From positions 1 to 7,839 of the forward strand of contig JAEDFS010000070.1 of NCBI GenBank assembly GCA_016297895.1: a stretch of 7,839 bases of DNA, read 5' to 3'. Made by a program: the position numbers and the translations under genes. Under the pieces are notes generated by a model. The model saw nothing but the letters and a program-made list of their open reading frames with translations. It was not told the origin of the DNA and did not search any database. The DNA comes from Marvinbryantia sp. Its GTDB lineage: Bacteria; Bacillota; Clostridia; Lachnospirales; Lachnospiraceae. Every line of letters starts with the position of its first letter. Within the stretch, counting starts at the first letter, position 1. Shown piece by piece: positions 1 to 6,242 of this stretch.

Positions 1-426
1 AATGTACAGGTGGCATTTGTGGTGGTGGGGATTACCGTGCTGTGCACCTTTCTTCTGTCCAAACCCATCGGTGCCTTTCAGCTGGGAGAAGCATACGCTC
101 AGAGCATGGGCGTGAATATTAAAGTGTTCCGGGTTGCCATTCTTCTGCTGTCCAGTATTTTGTCGGCAACGGTCACTGCCTTTGCAGGTCCGATCTCTTT
201 TGTGGGAATAGCGGTGCCGTTTCTGGTAAAACAGGCATTAAATACGGCCAGGCCGCTGGTGGTGATACCGGGAACGTTCCTGGGCGGAGCGGTATTCTGT
301 ATGTTCTGTGATCTGATCGCCAGGCTGGCATTTGCACCCATGGAGCTGAATATCAGTACGGTTACATCCATTTTCGGGGCTCCGGTGGTGATTTTTATGA
401 TGCTGCGCAGGAAGAGAGGAAACTAA
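1..426 (+). CDS. FecCD-family ABC importer permease, C-terminal part (5' end outside window)
   Basis: This is the membrane permease of an importer for iron-siderophore, heme or cobalamin (FecCD/BtuC family), moving substrate from a binding protein across the cytoplasmic membrane. The reading frame is open from base 1, so the gene begins upstream; the GTG at position 10 is internal, not a start. About 141 residues are visible, out of roughly 330 for the family. The family's cytoplasmic segment that contacts the ATPase is recognisable as LGEAYAQSMGVN, followed by the conserved AGPISFVGIAVP segment and the typical end TSIFGAPVVIFMMLRRKRG. At least three hydrophobic stretches fit the last membrane helices. 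The usual VPHIVR motif reads VPFLVK here, so the common His is Phe. The ATPase gene starts 1 nt after the stop, so the two are surely one operon and probably translationally coupled. The substrate cannot be told from this fragment. Confidence 0.93.
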   Translation, partial: NVQVAFVVVGITVLCTFLLSKPIGAFQLGEAYAQSMGVNIKVFRVAILLLSSILSATVTAFAGPISFVGIAVPFLVKQALNTARPLVVIPGTFLGGAVFCMFCDLIARLAFAPMELNISTVTSIFGAPVVIFMMLRRKRGN

Positions 427-427
427 A

Positions 428-1531
428 ATGGCAGACAGTTATTTTCAGATGCAGGATCTGGCAGTGGGCTACAATAAAAAAATTCTGATCCATGATATCT
501 GTATTCAGATCCAGAAGGGAGAGATCATTACTCTGATCGGTCCCAACGGTTCCGGAAAGTCCACGATCTTAAAAAGCATTACCCGTCAGCTGAAGCGGCT
601 GGGCGGAGCGGTTCATCTGGACGGCAGGGACATACAGAATCTGTCGTATAAAGAGCTGTCTACGAAGATGGCGGTGGTGCTGACGGAACGGATGAAGCCG
701 GAGCTGATGACCTGTCATGATATTGTGGCTACCGGCCGTTATCCCTATACGGGAAAACTGGGAATACTTACCGAAGAAGATGAAGATAAGGTGGAAGAAG
801 CTCTGCGCTCCGTCCATGCACTGGATCTGGGACATCGGGATTTTAACCGGATCAGTGACGGGCAGAGACAGAGGGTGCTTCTGGCCCGGGCAATCTGTCA
901 GGAGCCGGAAATCATTATCCTGGATGAGCCAACCTCATTTCTGGATATCCGGCATAAGCTGGAACTTTTGTCTATTCTTAGAAAGATGGCGAAAGAAAAA
1001 GAAATCACTGTGATTATGTCACTTCATGAGATCGATCTGGCCCAGAAGGTGTCGGATAAGATCATCTGTGTGAAGGGAGAAACGATTTCCGGATTTGGAA
1101 CTCCGGAGGAGATCTTCCGGGGGGACAGGATCCGGGAACTTTATGAAGTGGATAACGGATTTTTTGATCCCTGCTTCGGCAGCATTGAGCTGGCCAGGCC
1201 GACGGGAGATCCGGAGATATTCATTCTTTCGGCCTGCGGAACGGGAGTCCCGGTCTATCGAAAGCTACAGAAAGAAAACATTCCATTTGCGGCAGGAATT
1301 TTGTATACCAATGATATTGATTATCAGGTGGCGAAGCTTCTGGCTTCTGCGGTGGTAACAGAAGAACCGTTTTCTGAGATCAGTGATGCCTCCTTTGCCG
1401 GGGCCATGGAATGGATCAGGAAATGTAAAAGAGTGGTCTGCCCGGGAGTCCGAATCGGAAGCTGCAACCGACGAATGGAAGAACTGATCCGGGCGGCGGA
1501 AGAAATGGGAAAGCTGGAGCGGTTAAAATAG
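428..1531 (+). CDS. FecE/BtuD-like ABC importer ATPase with an extra C-terminal domain
   Basis: This is the cytoplasmic ATPase that powers the FecCD permease just upstream. The 367 residues are about 100 more than a plain FecE or BtuD. Residues 1–255 form the ABC domain: Walker A GPNGSGKST (38–46), signature ISDGQRQR (142–149), Walker B IIILDEP (162–168), D-loop FLD (171–173) and switch His200. Two positions differ from the textbook form: the Q-loop reads VVLTER with Glu87 where Gln is usual, and the signature is SDGQ rather than SGGQ. From memory, both occur in a FecE-like subfamily. Residues about 262–360 form an appended alpha/beta-looking domain with a GTGVPVYRKL turn and Cys at 270, 333, 338 and 346. 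I recall similar tails on archaeal BtuD-like and clostridial ATPases, with unknown role. The start is ATG after AGAGGA, 7 nt away. Substrate (iron complex, heme or corrinoid) is unresolved. Confidence 0.93.
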   Translation: MADSYFQMQDLAVGYNKKILIHDICIQIQKGEIITLIGPNGSGKSTILKSITRQLKRLGGAVHLDGRDIQNLSYKELSTKMAVVLTERMKPELMTCHDIVATGRYPYTGKLGILTEEDEDKVEEALRSVHALDLGHRDFNRISDGQRQRVLLARAICQEPEIIILDEPTSFLDIRHKLELLSILRKMAKEKEITVIMSLHEIDLAQKVSDKIICVKGETISGFGTPEEIFRGDRIRELYEVDNGFFDPCFGSIELARPTGDPEIFILSACGTGVPVYRKLQKENIPFAAGILYTNDIDYQVAKLLASAVVTEEPFSEISDASFAGAMEWIRKCKRVVCPGVRIGSCNRRMEELIRAAEEMGKLERLK

Positions 1532-2140
1532 CCGATCCAGCTCTCCAAGGCAGGAGATCCGGTAATCCGGGTCTTCCACATCTCCAAATCCGTATTCCGC
1601 AAACACAAAGGGAATGCCGGCTTCCTCACAGGCATCGGCATCGCCTCTGGTATCTCCCACATATACCGGGGAGTGAAGACCGTTTCGTTTCATCAGGGTC
1701 AGGATCGTCTGCCCCTTGCTTGTCTGAGTTTCACCAAAGCAAAGATGATCCTTTACACAGTCCCCGAGTCCTGTTTTTTCCAGAAATAACTCAATATAGC
1801 CCTTCTGGCAGTTGCTGACGATGAACAGAGGATGTTTTTTTGCGAGCGCCCGGAAGGTTTCTCTAAGTCCCGGGTATTCTCTGCCGGGAGTCTTCTGAAG
1901 CTCCAGGTCTTCCTGTTCAAAACAAAGCTCAGCCAGACGAAGCTGTTCGCTTTTGGGATAAGTGGGGATGAGCTGAGCAAAAATTTCATCCATGGGTTTC
2001 CCAAACAGTTTTTTCAGATCATCGGAGGTCACCCGGGTGGGGCGATCCGTGTAAGCCTCTAAAATACGGTTATAGGCTACCGCCACTACGTCTGTAGAAT
2101 CCCAGAGGGTTCCGTCTACGTCAAATATGATTCCGTCCAT
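1523..2140 (-). CDS. HAD-superfamily phosphatase, phosphoglycolate phosphatase-like
   Basis: This is a soluble HAD hydrolase of 205 residues that probably removes phosphate from a small metabolite (phosphoglycolate, a sugar phosphate or a nucleotide); the substrate is not determinable. All four HAD motifs are present: FDVDGT (6–11, Asp7 nucleophile, Asp9 acid/base), IVSN (107–110), Lys142 in the segment TSKGQT, and GDTRGD (162–167). The region between motifs I and II, about residues 15–85, fits a helical C1 cap, as in the Gph/PGP group. The ATG at 2140 is preferred because it sits directly before the FDVDGT strand and has an AAAGGA ribosome site about 9 nt upstream; the frame continues 16 codons further up to another ATG at 2188, but those residues look non-family. 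The last 9 bp overlap the ATPase gene on the other strand. No convincing promoter lies in the 52 bp upstream, so it may depend on read-through from the tRNA gene. Confidence 0.9.
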   Translation of the reverse strand: MDGIIFDVDGTLWDSTDVVAVAYNRILEAYTDRPTRVTSDDLKKLFGKPMDEIFAQLIPTYPKSEQLRLAELCFEQEDLELQKTPGREYPGLRETFRALAKKHPLFIVSNCQKGYIELFLEKTGLGDCVKDHLCFGETQTSKGQTILTLMKRNGLHSPVYVGDTRGDADACEEAGIPFVFAEYGFGDVEDPDYRISCLGELDRLF

Positions 2141-2185
2141 AATAGATTTTCCTTTCTTTGCTGCACAGCAGTCAGGTTCATGATA

Positions 2186-2222
2186 CAAAAGTAGCAGGAA
2201 TTCCGAAAACGGAGTTCCTGCT
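2186..2222 (-). terminator. Rho-independent terminator after tRNA-Ser
   Basis: On the minus strand, 9 nt past the tRNA 3' end, lies a 13-bp stem with one C·A mismatch (arms 2210–2222 and 2193–2205, AGCAGGAACTCCG against CGGAATTCCTGCT) and a TTTT loop. It is followed by ACTTTTG, a short and interrupted U-tract, so termination may be incomplete and could let transcripts continue into the HAD gene. The opposite flank reads TCTTTT on the plus strand, so weak two-way action is possible. Confidence 0.7.
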
Positions 2223-2230
2223 TCTTTTCA

Positions 2231-2316
2231 CGGAGAGCATGGGATTCGAACCCACGGTGCCTTTTGGGCACACGGCTTTTCGAGAGCCGCACCTTAAACC
2301 ACTCGGACAACTCTCC
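2231..2316 (-). tRNA. tRNA-Ser (anticodon CGA, reads UCG)
   Basis: This is an 86-nt type II tRNA. The acceptor stem pairs GGAGAGT with GCTCTCC (last pair T·G) and leaves discriminator G, as expected for serine. The anticodon stem is CGGCT/AGCCG around the 7-nt loop CTCGAAA, giving anticodon CGA at 2282–2280. A long variable arm (GTGCC/GGCAC with an A-rich loop) is the serine hallmark. The T-arm is GTGGGTTCGAATCCCAT. The 3' CCA is not encoded (the next bases are TGA), so it must be added after transcription. A strong promoter lies directly upstream and a hairpin terminator directly downstream, so it is a single-gene unit. Confidence 0.97.
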
Positions 2317-2326
2317 GGACAGATGC

Positions 2327-2355
2327 AGTATAACAAATTTGAGAGGGTCTGTCAA
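2327..2355 (-). promoter_or_regulatory. Sigma-A-type promoter of tRNA-Ser
   Basis: On the minus strand a consensus -35 TTGACA (2355–2350) is separated by 17 bp from -10 TATACT (2332–2327), and a TG one base upstream of the -10 makes it an extended -10. Transcription should start near 2320, leaving only about 4 nt of leader before the mature tRNA 5' end. The near-consensus match fits the high output needed for a stable RNA. Confidence 0.88.
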
Positions 2356-2364
2356 AGAAATTTA

Positions 2365-2393
2365 TTGAGATAAAGTAAAAAATGGTGTATAGT
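2365..2393 (+). promoter_or_regulatory. Sigma-A-type promoter of the phosphofructokinase–dnaX–ybaB–recR run
   Basis: TTGAGA (2365–2370) and TATAGT (2388–2393) are spaced by 17 bp, each one base off consensus. The start would be near 2400, giving a leader of about 44 nt that contains the purine-rich AGAAGGGAAGAAGG ribosome site. Its -35 lies 9 bp from the -35 of the divergent tRNA-Ser promoter. Confidence 0.72.
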
Positions 2394-2443
2394 AAAACTA
2401 TATGTGGTGAACTTAAATATAGAAGGGAAGAAGGTATAAGACT

Positions 2444-3517
2444 ATGTTAAGAATTGGTTTGCTTACAAGCGGAGGCGACTGCCAGGCGCTCAATGCTACC
2501 ATGAGAGGAATCGTAAAAGGTCTGTCTGAGAATGTGGAGGAGCTGGAAGTATACGGGTTCCTGAACGGATATAAAGGTCTGATCTACGGAGATTACAGAC
2601 TGCTGACGGCAAAGGATTTTTCCGGTATTCTTACCAAAGGCGGAACCATCATCGGATCCTCCAGACAGCCGTTTAAAATGATGCGTGTGCCGGATGAAAA
2701 GGGACTGGACAAGGTAGAGGCCATGAAGCAGAACTATTATAAGCTGCGTCTGGACGGACTGGTGATCCTGGGCGGAAACGGAACTCAGAAGACGGCCAAC
2801 CTGTTAAGAGAAGAGGGTCTGAACATTATTCATATGCCAAAGACCATCGATAATGATATTTACGGAACGGACATGACCTTTGGTTTCTACAGTGCAGTCA
2901 ATATTGCCACGGAAGCCATCGACTGCATCCATACCACGGCATCTTCGCATAACCGGGTATTTATCGTGGAGATCATGGGCCATAAAGTTGGCCAGCTCTG
3001 TCTGTATGCAGGAATCGCAGGCGGCGCAGATATTATCCTGATTCCGGAGATCCCCTACGATATCGATAAGGTGATCGAGGCCATTGACAAGAGAACAAAG
3101 CAGGGCAAAGGCTTTACGGTGATCGCTGTGGCAGAAGGTGCCATCTCGAAAGAAAAAGCGGCCATGAGCAAGAAAGAATTAAAAGAATATATGAAGGATT
3201 ACAAGTATCCGACAGTTTCCTATGAGATCGCAGCTGCGATCCAGGAGCGCAGCGGTACGGAAGTCCGTGTGACCGTTCCGGGCCATACACAGCGAGGCGG
3301 AAGCCCCTGTCCCTATGACCGTGTCCTTTCCACAAGATTGGGTGCGGCAGGCGCAAAGGCGATCCTGAACGGAGATTACGGTTATATGATCGGTATCGTC
3401 AACGGAAAGACCAAGAAGGTTCCCCTTGAGGATGTGGCCGGTAAGCTGAAGACCGTTTCTCCGGATGATCAGATCGTAAAAGAGGCAAAACTGATCGGAA
3501 TCAGCTTTGGAGATTAA
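2444..3517 (+). CDS. 6-phosphofructokinase, long 'mixed' type (ATP or pyrophosphate donor unclear)
   Basis: This is a cytoplasmic glycolytic enzyme that phosphorylates fructose 6-phosphate to fructose 1,6-bisphosphate. Its 357 residues exceed the roughly 320 of E. coli PfkA. Visible motifs are the N-terminal TSGGDCQALNATMRG (8–22), GGNGT (110–114), PKTIDND (132–138, catalytic Asp136), MGH (178–180) and GHTQRGGSP (280–288, substrate-binding His and Arg). Donor-specificity positions conflict. The Gly at 113 matches ATP enzymes, which have Gly at E. coli position 104. Lys133 matches pyrophosphate enzymes, since ATP enzymes have Gly at E. coli position 124. The Mg-binding Asp103 is Asn112. This fits the group known to include both PPi- and ATP-dependent members (TIGR02483, PFK_mixed, from memory). 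It is the first gene after its promoter, and dnaX follows 22 bp later with no terminator. The start is ATG with an AAGAAGG site 9 nt upstream. I withhold pfkA/pfp as a symbol because the donor is open. Confidence 0.95.
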   Translation: MLRIGLLTSGGDCQALNATMRGIVKGLSENVEELEVYGFLNGYKGLIYGDYRLLTAKDFSGILTKGGTIIGSSRQPFKMMRVPDEKGLDKVEAMKQNYYKLRLDGLVILGGNGTQKTANLLREEGLNIIHMPKTIDNDIYGTDMTFGFYSAVNIATEAIDCIHTTASSHNRVFIVEIMGHKVGQLCLYAGIAGGADIILIPEIPYDIDKVIEAIDKRTKQGKGFTVIAVAEGAISKEKAAMSKKELKEYMKDYKYPTVSYEIAAAIQERSGTEVRVTVPGHTQRGGSPCPYDRVLSTRLGAAGAKAILNGDYGYMIGIVNGKTKKVPLEDVAGKLKTVSPDDQIVKEAKLIGISFGD

Positions 3518-3539
3518 GGAAATCAGATAGGAGAGCAGA

Positions 3540-5189
3540 ATGGGTTATACTGCTTTATATCGCAAATTCCGTCCTGACACCTTTGCAGACGTGAAGGGTC
3601 AGGACGCAATTGTGCAGACGCTGAAAAATCAAATAATGGCAGACAGGATCGGCCATGCATATCTGTTTTGCGGAACCAGAGGTACCGGCAAGACCACCAT
3701 CGCAAAAATTCTGGCAAAGACGGTCAACTGCGAACATCCGGTGGACGGCAACCCGTGCAACGAATGTGCATCCTGCAGGGCGATCGCCAACGGAAGCTCC
3801 ATGAATGTGATCGAGATCGATGCCGCATCCAACAACGGTGTGGACAATATCCGTGAGATTCGGGAAGAGGTAGCGTATTCTCCTGCAGAGGGCCGGTATA
3901 AAGTCTACATCATAGATGAGGTTCATATGCTGTCCATCGGTGCATTCAACGCACTGCTGAAAACACTGGAGGAACCTCCTTCTTATGTCATTTTCATTCT
4001 GGCTACTACGGAAGCCCACAAGATCCCCATTACGATCCTGTCCAGATGTCAGCGATATGATTTTAAAAGGATCTCCATCCAGACCATTGCAGACCGTTTG
4101 TCGGATCTGATGCGTCAGGAGCATGTGGAGGTGGAGGAAAAGGCGATTCGCTACATTGCGAAGAAGGCGGACGGATCCATGCGTGACGGACTGAGCCTGC
4201 TGGATCAGTGCATTGCCTTTTACCTGGGGCAGACGCTGACCTATGATCATGTGCTGGATGTGCTGGGAGCGGTGGATACCGAGGTGTTCAGCCGGATGCT
4301 CCGTCTGATTCTGAAAAAAAATGTAAAAGAACTGATGCTGGCTCTGGAAGACCTGGTCATGCAGGGGCGGGAACTGGGGCAGTTTGTGGCAGACTTTACC
4401 TGGTATCTGCGCAATCTCCTGCTTTTGAAAACATCCGATGATATCGAGGATGTGCTGGACATTTCCACGGAAAACATGAAGCTTCTTCAGGAAGAGGCAG
4501 GAATGGTGCGGGAAGATACGCTGATACGATATATCCGGATCTTTTCGGAACTGTCCAATCAGATGAAATACGAGACCTCGAAACGGCTGGCTCTTGAGGT
4601 GGCACTGATCAAATTGTGCAGGCCGGAAATGGAAAAAGACCAGCTTTCCCTGCTGGAGCGGGTGCGGAATCTGGAGAAAAAGCTGGAAGAGGGAGTAGTG
4701 GCCGTGCAGACGGTTCCTACACCGGATCCCGGTGCATTTCAAGACAAGCGCGGGGAAGCAGGAACAGCGGCAGACGGAAGCGGTACGTCTTACGCTGCGG
4801 CGTCAACACCGGAAAAACCGGCTCCGGAGGATCTTCAAAGAGCGGTGTCTTTGTGGAAAAGCATCGTAGAGGAGACTTCCGGCAGACTGAAAACCGTACT
4901 GTCACAGGCAAAGCCCCAGTATAATGTGTCGGGGGAAGATGGAAAGCTTTATGTGTCTTTTCCGGATTTTCAGGGAGAACGATATGTGCGGGATGAGGAA
5001 AGCCGGCAATTGCTGGAACAGATCGTTTCCGCAAAGATCGGAAAACCTGTTGAAGTAAAAATGGTGCTGGCTGCAGATGCGGCAGCATCCAGTGTAAAGC
5101 TTGCGGATATTTCGGTAGATGAGAAGATCCGTCAGCAGATTCATGACATTCCGGTGGAGGTAGACGATTCACCGATCAGTTATTTTTAG
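3540..5189 (+). CDS. dnaX: DNA polymerase III subunit gamma/tau
   Basis: This is the AAA+ ATPase of the clamp loader, which opens and loads the sliding clamp at the replication fork; tau also tethers polymerase and helicase. The 549 residues are shorter than E. coli tau (643) and close to Bacillus. Residues 1–~180 hold Walker A GTRGTGKTT (45–53), the four zinc-binding Cys (64, 73, 76, 79), Walker B YIIDEVH (123–129), sensor-1 region ATTEAHKIP (155–163) and the SRC motif with its arginine finger (168–170). GSMRDGLSLLDQ (212–223) marks the sensor-2 region. A helical collar domain spans about 245–365. A low-complexity Ala/Pro/Gly linker (about 388–430) leads to a C-terminal domain (about 431–549). 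The start is ATG with AGGAGAG upstream. ybaB and recR follow, the usual bacterial grouping. Possible slippage sites are an A8 run at 4314–4321 and GAAAAAG at 4676–4682, both unproven. Confidence 0.98.
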   Translation: MGYTALYRKFRPDTFADVKGQDAIVQTLKNQIMADRIGHAYLFCGTRGTGKTTIAKILAKTVNCEHPVDGNPCNECASCRAIANGSSMNVIEIDAASNNGVDNIREIREEVAYSPAEGRYKVYIIDEVHMLSIGAFNALLKTLEEPPSYVIFILATTEAHKIPITILSRCQRYDFKRISIQTIADRLSDLMRQEHVEVEEKAIRYIAKKADGSMRDGLSLLDQCIAFYLGQTLTYDHVLDVLGAVDTEVFSRMLRLILKKNVKELMLALEDLVMQGRELGQFVADFTWYLRNLLLLKTSDDIEDVLDISTENMKLLQEEAGMVREDTLIRYIRIFSELSNQMKYETSKRLALEVALIKLCRPEMEKDQLSLLERVRNLEKKLEEGVVAVQTVPTPDPGAFQDKRGEAGTAADGSGTSYAAASTPEKPAPEDLQRAVSLWKSIVEETSGRLKTVLSQAKPQYNVSGEDGKLYVSFPDFQGERYVRDEESRQLLEQIVSAKIGKPVEVKMVLAADAAASSVKLADISVDEKIRQQIHDIPVEVDDSPISYF

Positions 5190-5203
5190 AGGAGGAAGAA
5201 AAC

Positions 5204-5560
5204 ATGGCAAAAAGAGGCGGATTTCCGGGCGGAGGGATCCCGGGCAATATGAATAACCTGATGAAACAGGCACAGAAAATGCAGAAGCAGATGGAGGAAA
5301 ACCAGAGAGCTCTGGAGGAAAAAGAATTTACTGCAGCTGCGGGCGGCGGAGTCGTGGAAGTGACCGTTTCCGGAAAAAGAGAAGTGACGAAAGTGACTCT
5401 GAAAGAAGAAGTGGTAGATCCGGATGACATCGAGATGCTGGAGGATCTGATCGTGGCAGCGACCAACGAAGCTCTGCGCAAAGTGGAGGAGGAGTCCGCA
5501 GCAGTAATGTCTAAGCTGACAGGCGGCCTTGGCGGCATGGGCGGAGGATTTCCGTTCTGA
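5204..5560 (+). CDS. ybaB: YbaB/EbfC-family nucleoid-associated protein
   Basis: This is a small DNA-binding protein that dimerises like tweezers and binds the nucleoid; the gene is almost always found between dnaX and recR. It has 118 residues, slightly above the usual 105–110, because of glycine-rich ends: RGGFPGGGIPG near the N-terminus and GGLGGMGGGFPF at the C-terminus. The core begins with the charged helix NLMKQAQKMQKQMEENQ (17–33), then the typical strands VVEVTVSGKREVTKV and the helix DDIEMLEDLIVAATNEAL. A strong AGAGGAGG ribosome site lies between the dnaX stop and this ATG. The stop TGA overlaps the recR ATG by one base (TGATG), so the two are likely translationally coupled. The identification is firm; its exact cellular role is poorly defined in the family as a whole. 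Confidence 0.96.
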   Translation: MAKRGGFPGGGIPGNMNNLMKQAQKMQKQMEENQRALEEKEFTAAAGGGVVEVTVSGKREVTKVTLKEEVVDPDDIEMLEDLIVAATNEALRKVEEESAAVMSKLTGGLGGMGGGFPF

Positions 5561-6156
5561 TGGATTATTACAGCAGTCAAATCAGCAGATTAATCGAAGA
5601 GCTGTCCAAGCTGCCGGGCATCGGTCCCAAATCAGCCCAGAGGCTGGCGTTTCATATCGTGAACCGGCCCATAGAAGAGGTGCGGGGGCTGTCGGACGCC
5701 ATCATTCAGGCCAGGGAGCATGTGCGCTACTGCAAACAGTGCTATACTTTGACAGACAACGAACTGTGTCCCATCTGCAGCAATCCCAAACGGGATGCCT
5801 CTACCATCATGGTGGTGGAGAACACCAGAGACCTGGCGGCTTATGAAAAGACCGGAAAATATGAGGGTGTGTATCATGTGCTGCACGGTGCCATCTCCCC
5901 CATGCTGGGAATCGGACCGGGAGATATTAAACTGAAGGAACTGATCCAGAGACTTCAGGGAGATGTAAAAGAGGTGATCATTGCCACCAACTCCAGTCTG
6001 GAGGGGGAGACTACAGCAATGTATATCAGCAAGCTGATCAAACCGACGGGGATCAAAGTCAGCAGGATCGCCAGCGGCGTGCCGGTGGGAGGCGACCTGG
6101 AATACATCGATCAGGTGACACTGCTGCGTGCACTGGAAGGCCGGGTGGAACTTTAG
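5560..6156 (+). CDS. recR: Recombination mediator protein RecR
   Basis: RecR works with RecO (and RecF) to load RecA onto SSB-coated single-stranded DNA in gap repair. The 198 residues are the standard length. In order: a helix-hairpin-helix KLPGIGPKSAQRLA (17–30), a C4 zinc finger with Cys 58, 61, 70 and 73, and a Toprim domain starting at IMVVEN (83–88, Glu87). The conserved ATNSSLEGETTA (142–153) and the C-terminal Walker-like ASGVPVGGDLEYIDQVTLLR (171–190) follow. The family's usual NPTVEGE reads NSSLEGE here, a mild variant. The start is fixed by the TGATG overlap with ybaB; a GGAGG lies 12 nt upstream, inside ybaB. It is the last gene of the run, and a long inverted repeat follows. Confidence 0.98.
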   Translation: MDYYSSQISRLIEELSKLPGIGPKSAQRLAFHIVNRPIEEVRGLSDAIIQAREHVRYCKQCYTLTDNELCPICSNPKRDASTIMVVENTRDLAAYEKTGKYEGVYHVLHGAISPMLGIGPGDIKLKELIQRLQGDVKEVIIATNSSLEGETTAMYISKLIKPTGIKVSRIASGVPVGGDLEYIDQVTLLRALEGRVEL

Positions 6157-6191
6157 GGTTTTCGTAAAAAAACAAAAATATTTCTAAAAAA

Positions 6192-6242
6192 AACATAATT
6201 CAAAGGAGGATGAAATGTTGAATCCGGCCTTTGAATTATGTT
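6192..6242. terminator. 15-bp perfect inverted repeat: probable recR terminator, overlapping the transketolase promoter
   Basis: The arms at 6192–6206 and 6228–6242 pair perfectly over 15 bp (AACATAATTCAAAGG / CCTTTGAATTATGTT). The 21-nt loop has a further GGAT/ATCC pairing (6208–6211 with 6222–6225). On the plus strand it is followed by TTATAATTTTATC, a patchy U-rich tail that could end recR transcripts. On the minus strand it is followed by T8 and more T-rich sequence, a better terminator shape that would stop antisense transcripts. It covers the -35, the spacer and the first base of the -10 of the next promoter, so an operator role is an equal alternative. Confidence 0.55.

Noticed and set aside
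1531..1575. Short TCTCC/GGAGA hairpin just after the ATPase stop as a terminator
   Set aside because: The stem is only 5 bp, lies inside the HAD coding sequence and has no U-tract.
2141..2188. Upstream start (ATG at 2188) for the HAD gene
   Set aside because: The extra 16 residues are not HAD-like and precede the motif I strand; the ATG at 2140 has a ribosome site and puts FDVDGT at residues 6–11, normal for the family.
2231..2316. tRNA-Ser as an attachment site for an integrated element
   Set aside because: No integrase, phage or mobilisation gene is present, and I see no direct repeat of the tRNA 3' end elsewhere in the window.
3555..4742. A 395-codon open frame antisense to dnaX
   Set aside because: It lies wholly inside dnaX, reads as a His/Gln/Cys/Phe-rich sequence with no family motif, and has no ribosome site of its own that I can see. 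dnaX is unmistakable in the other strand, so this is a coding shadow.
4616..4924. A 102-codon frame within dnaX, plus strand, other frame
   Set aside because: It has Gly/Arg/Ser-rich, low-information content and is explained by base composition of the dnaX linker region. It is kept only as the hypothetical tail of a -1 frameshift.
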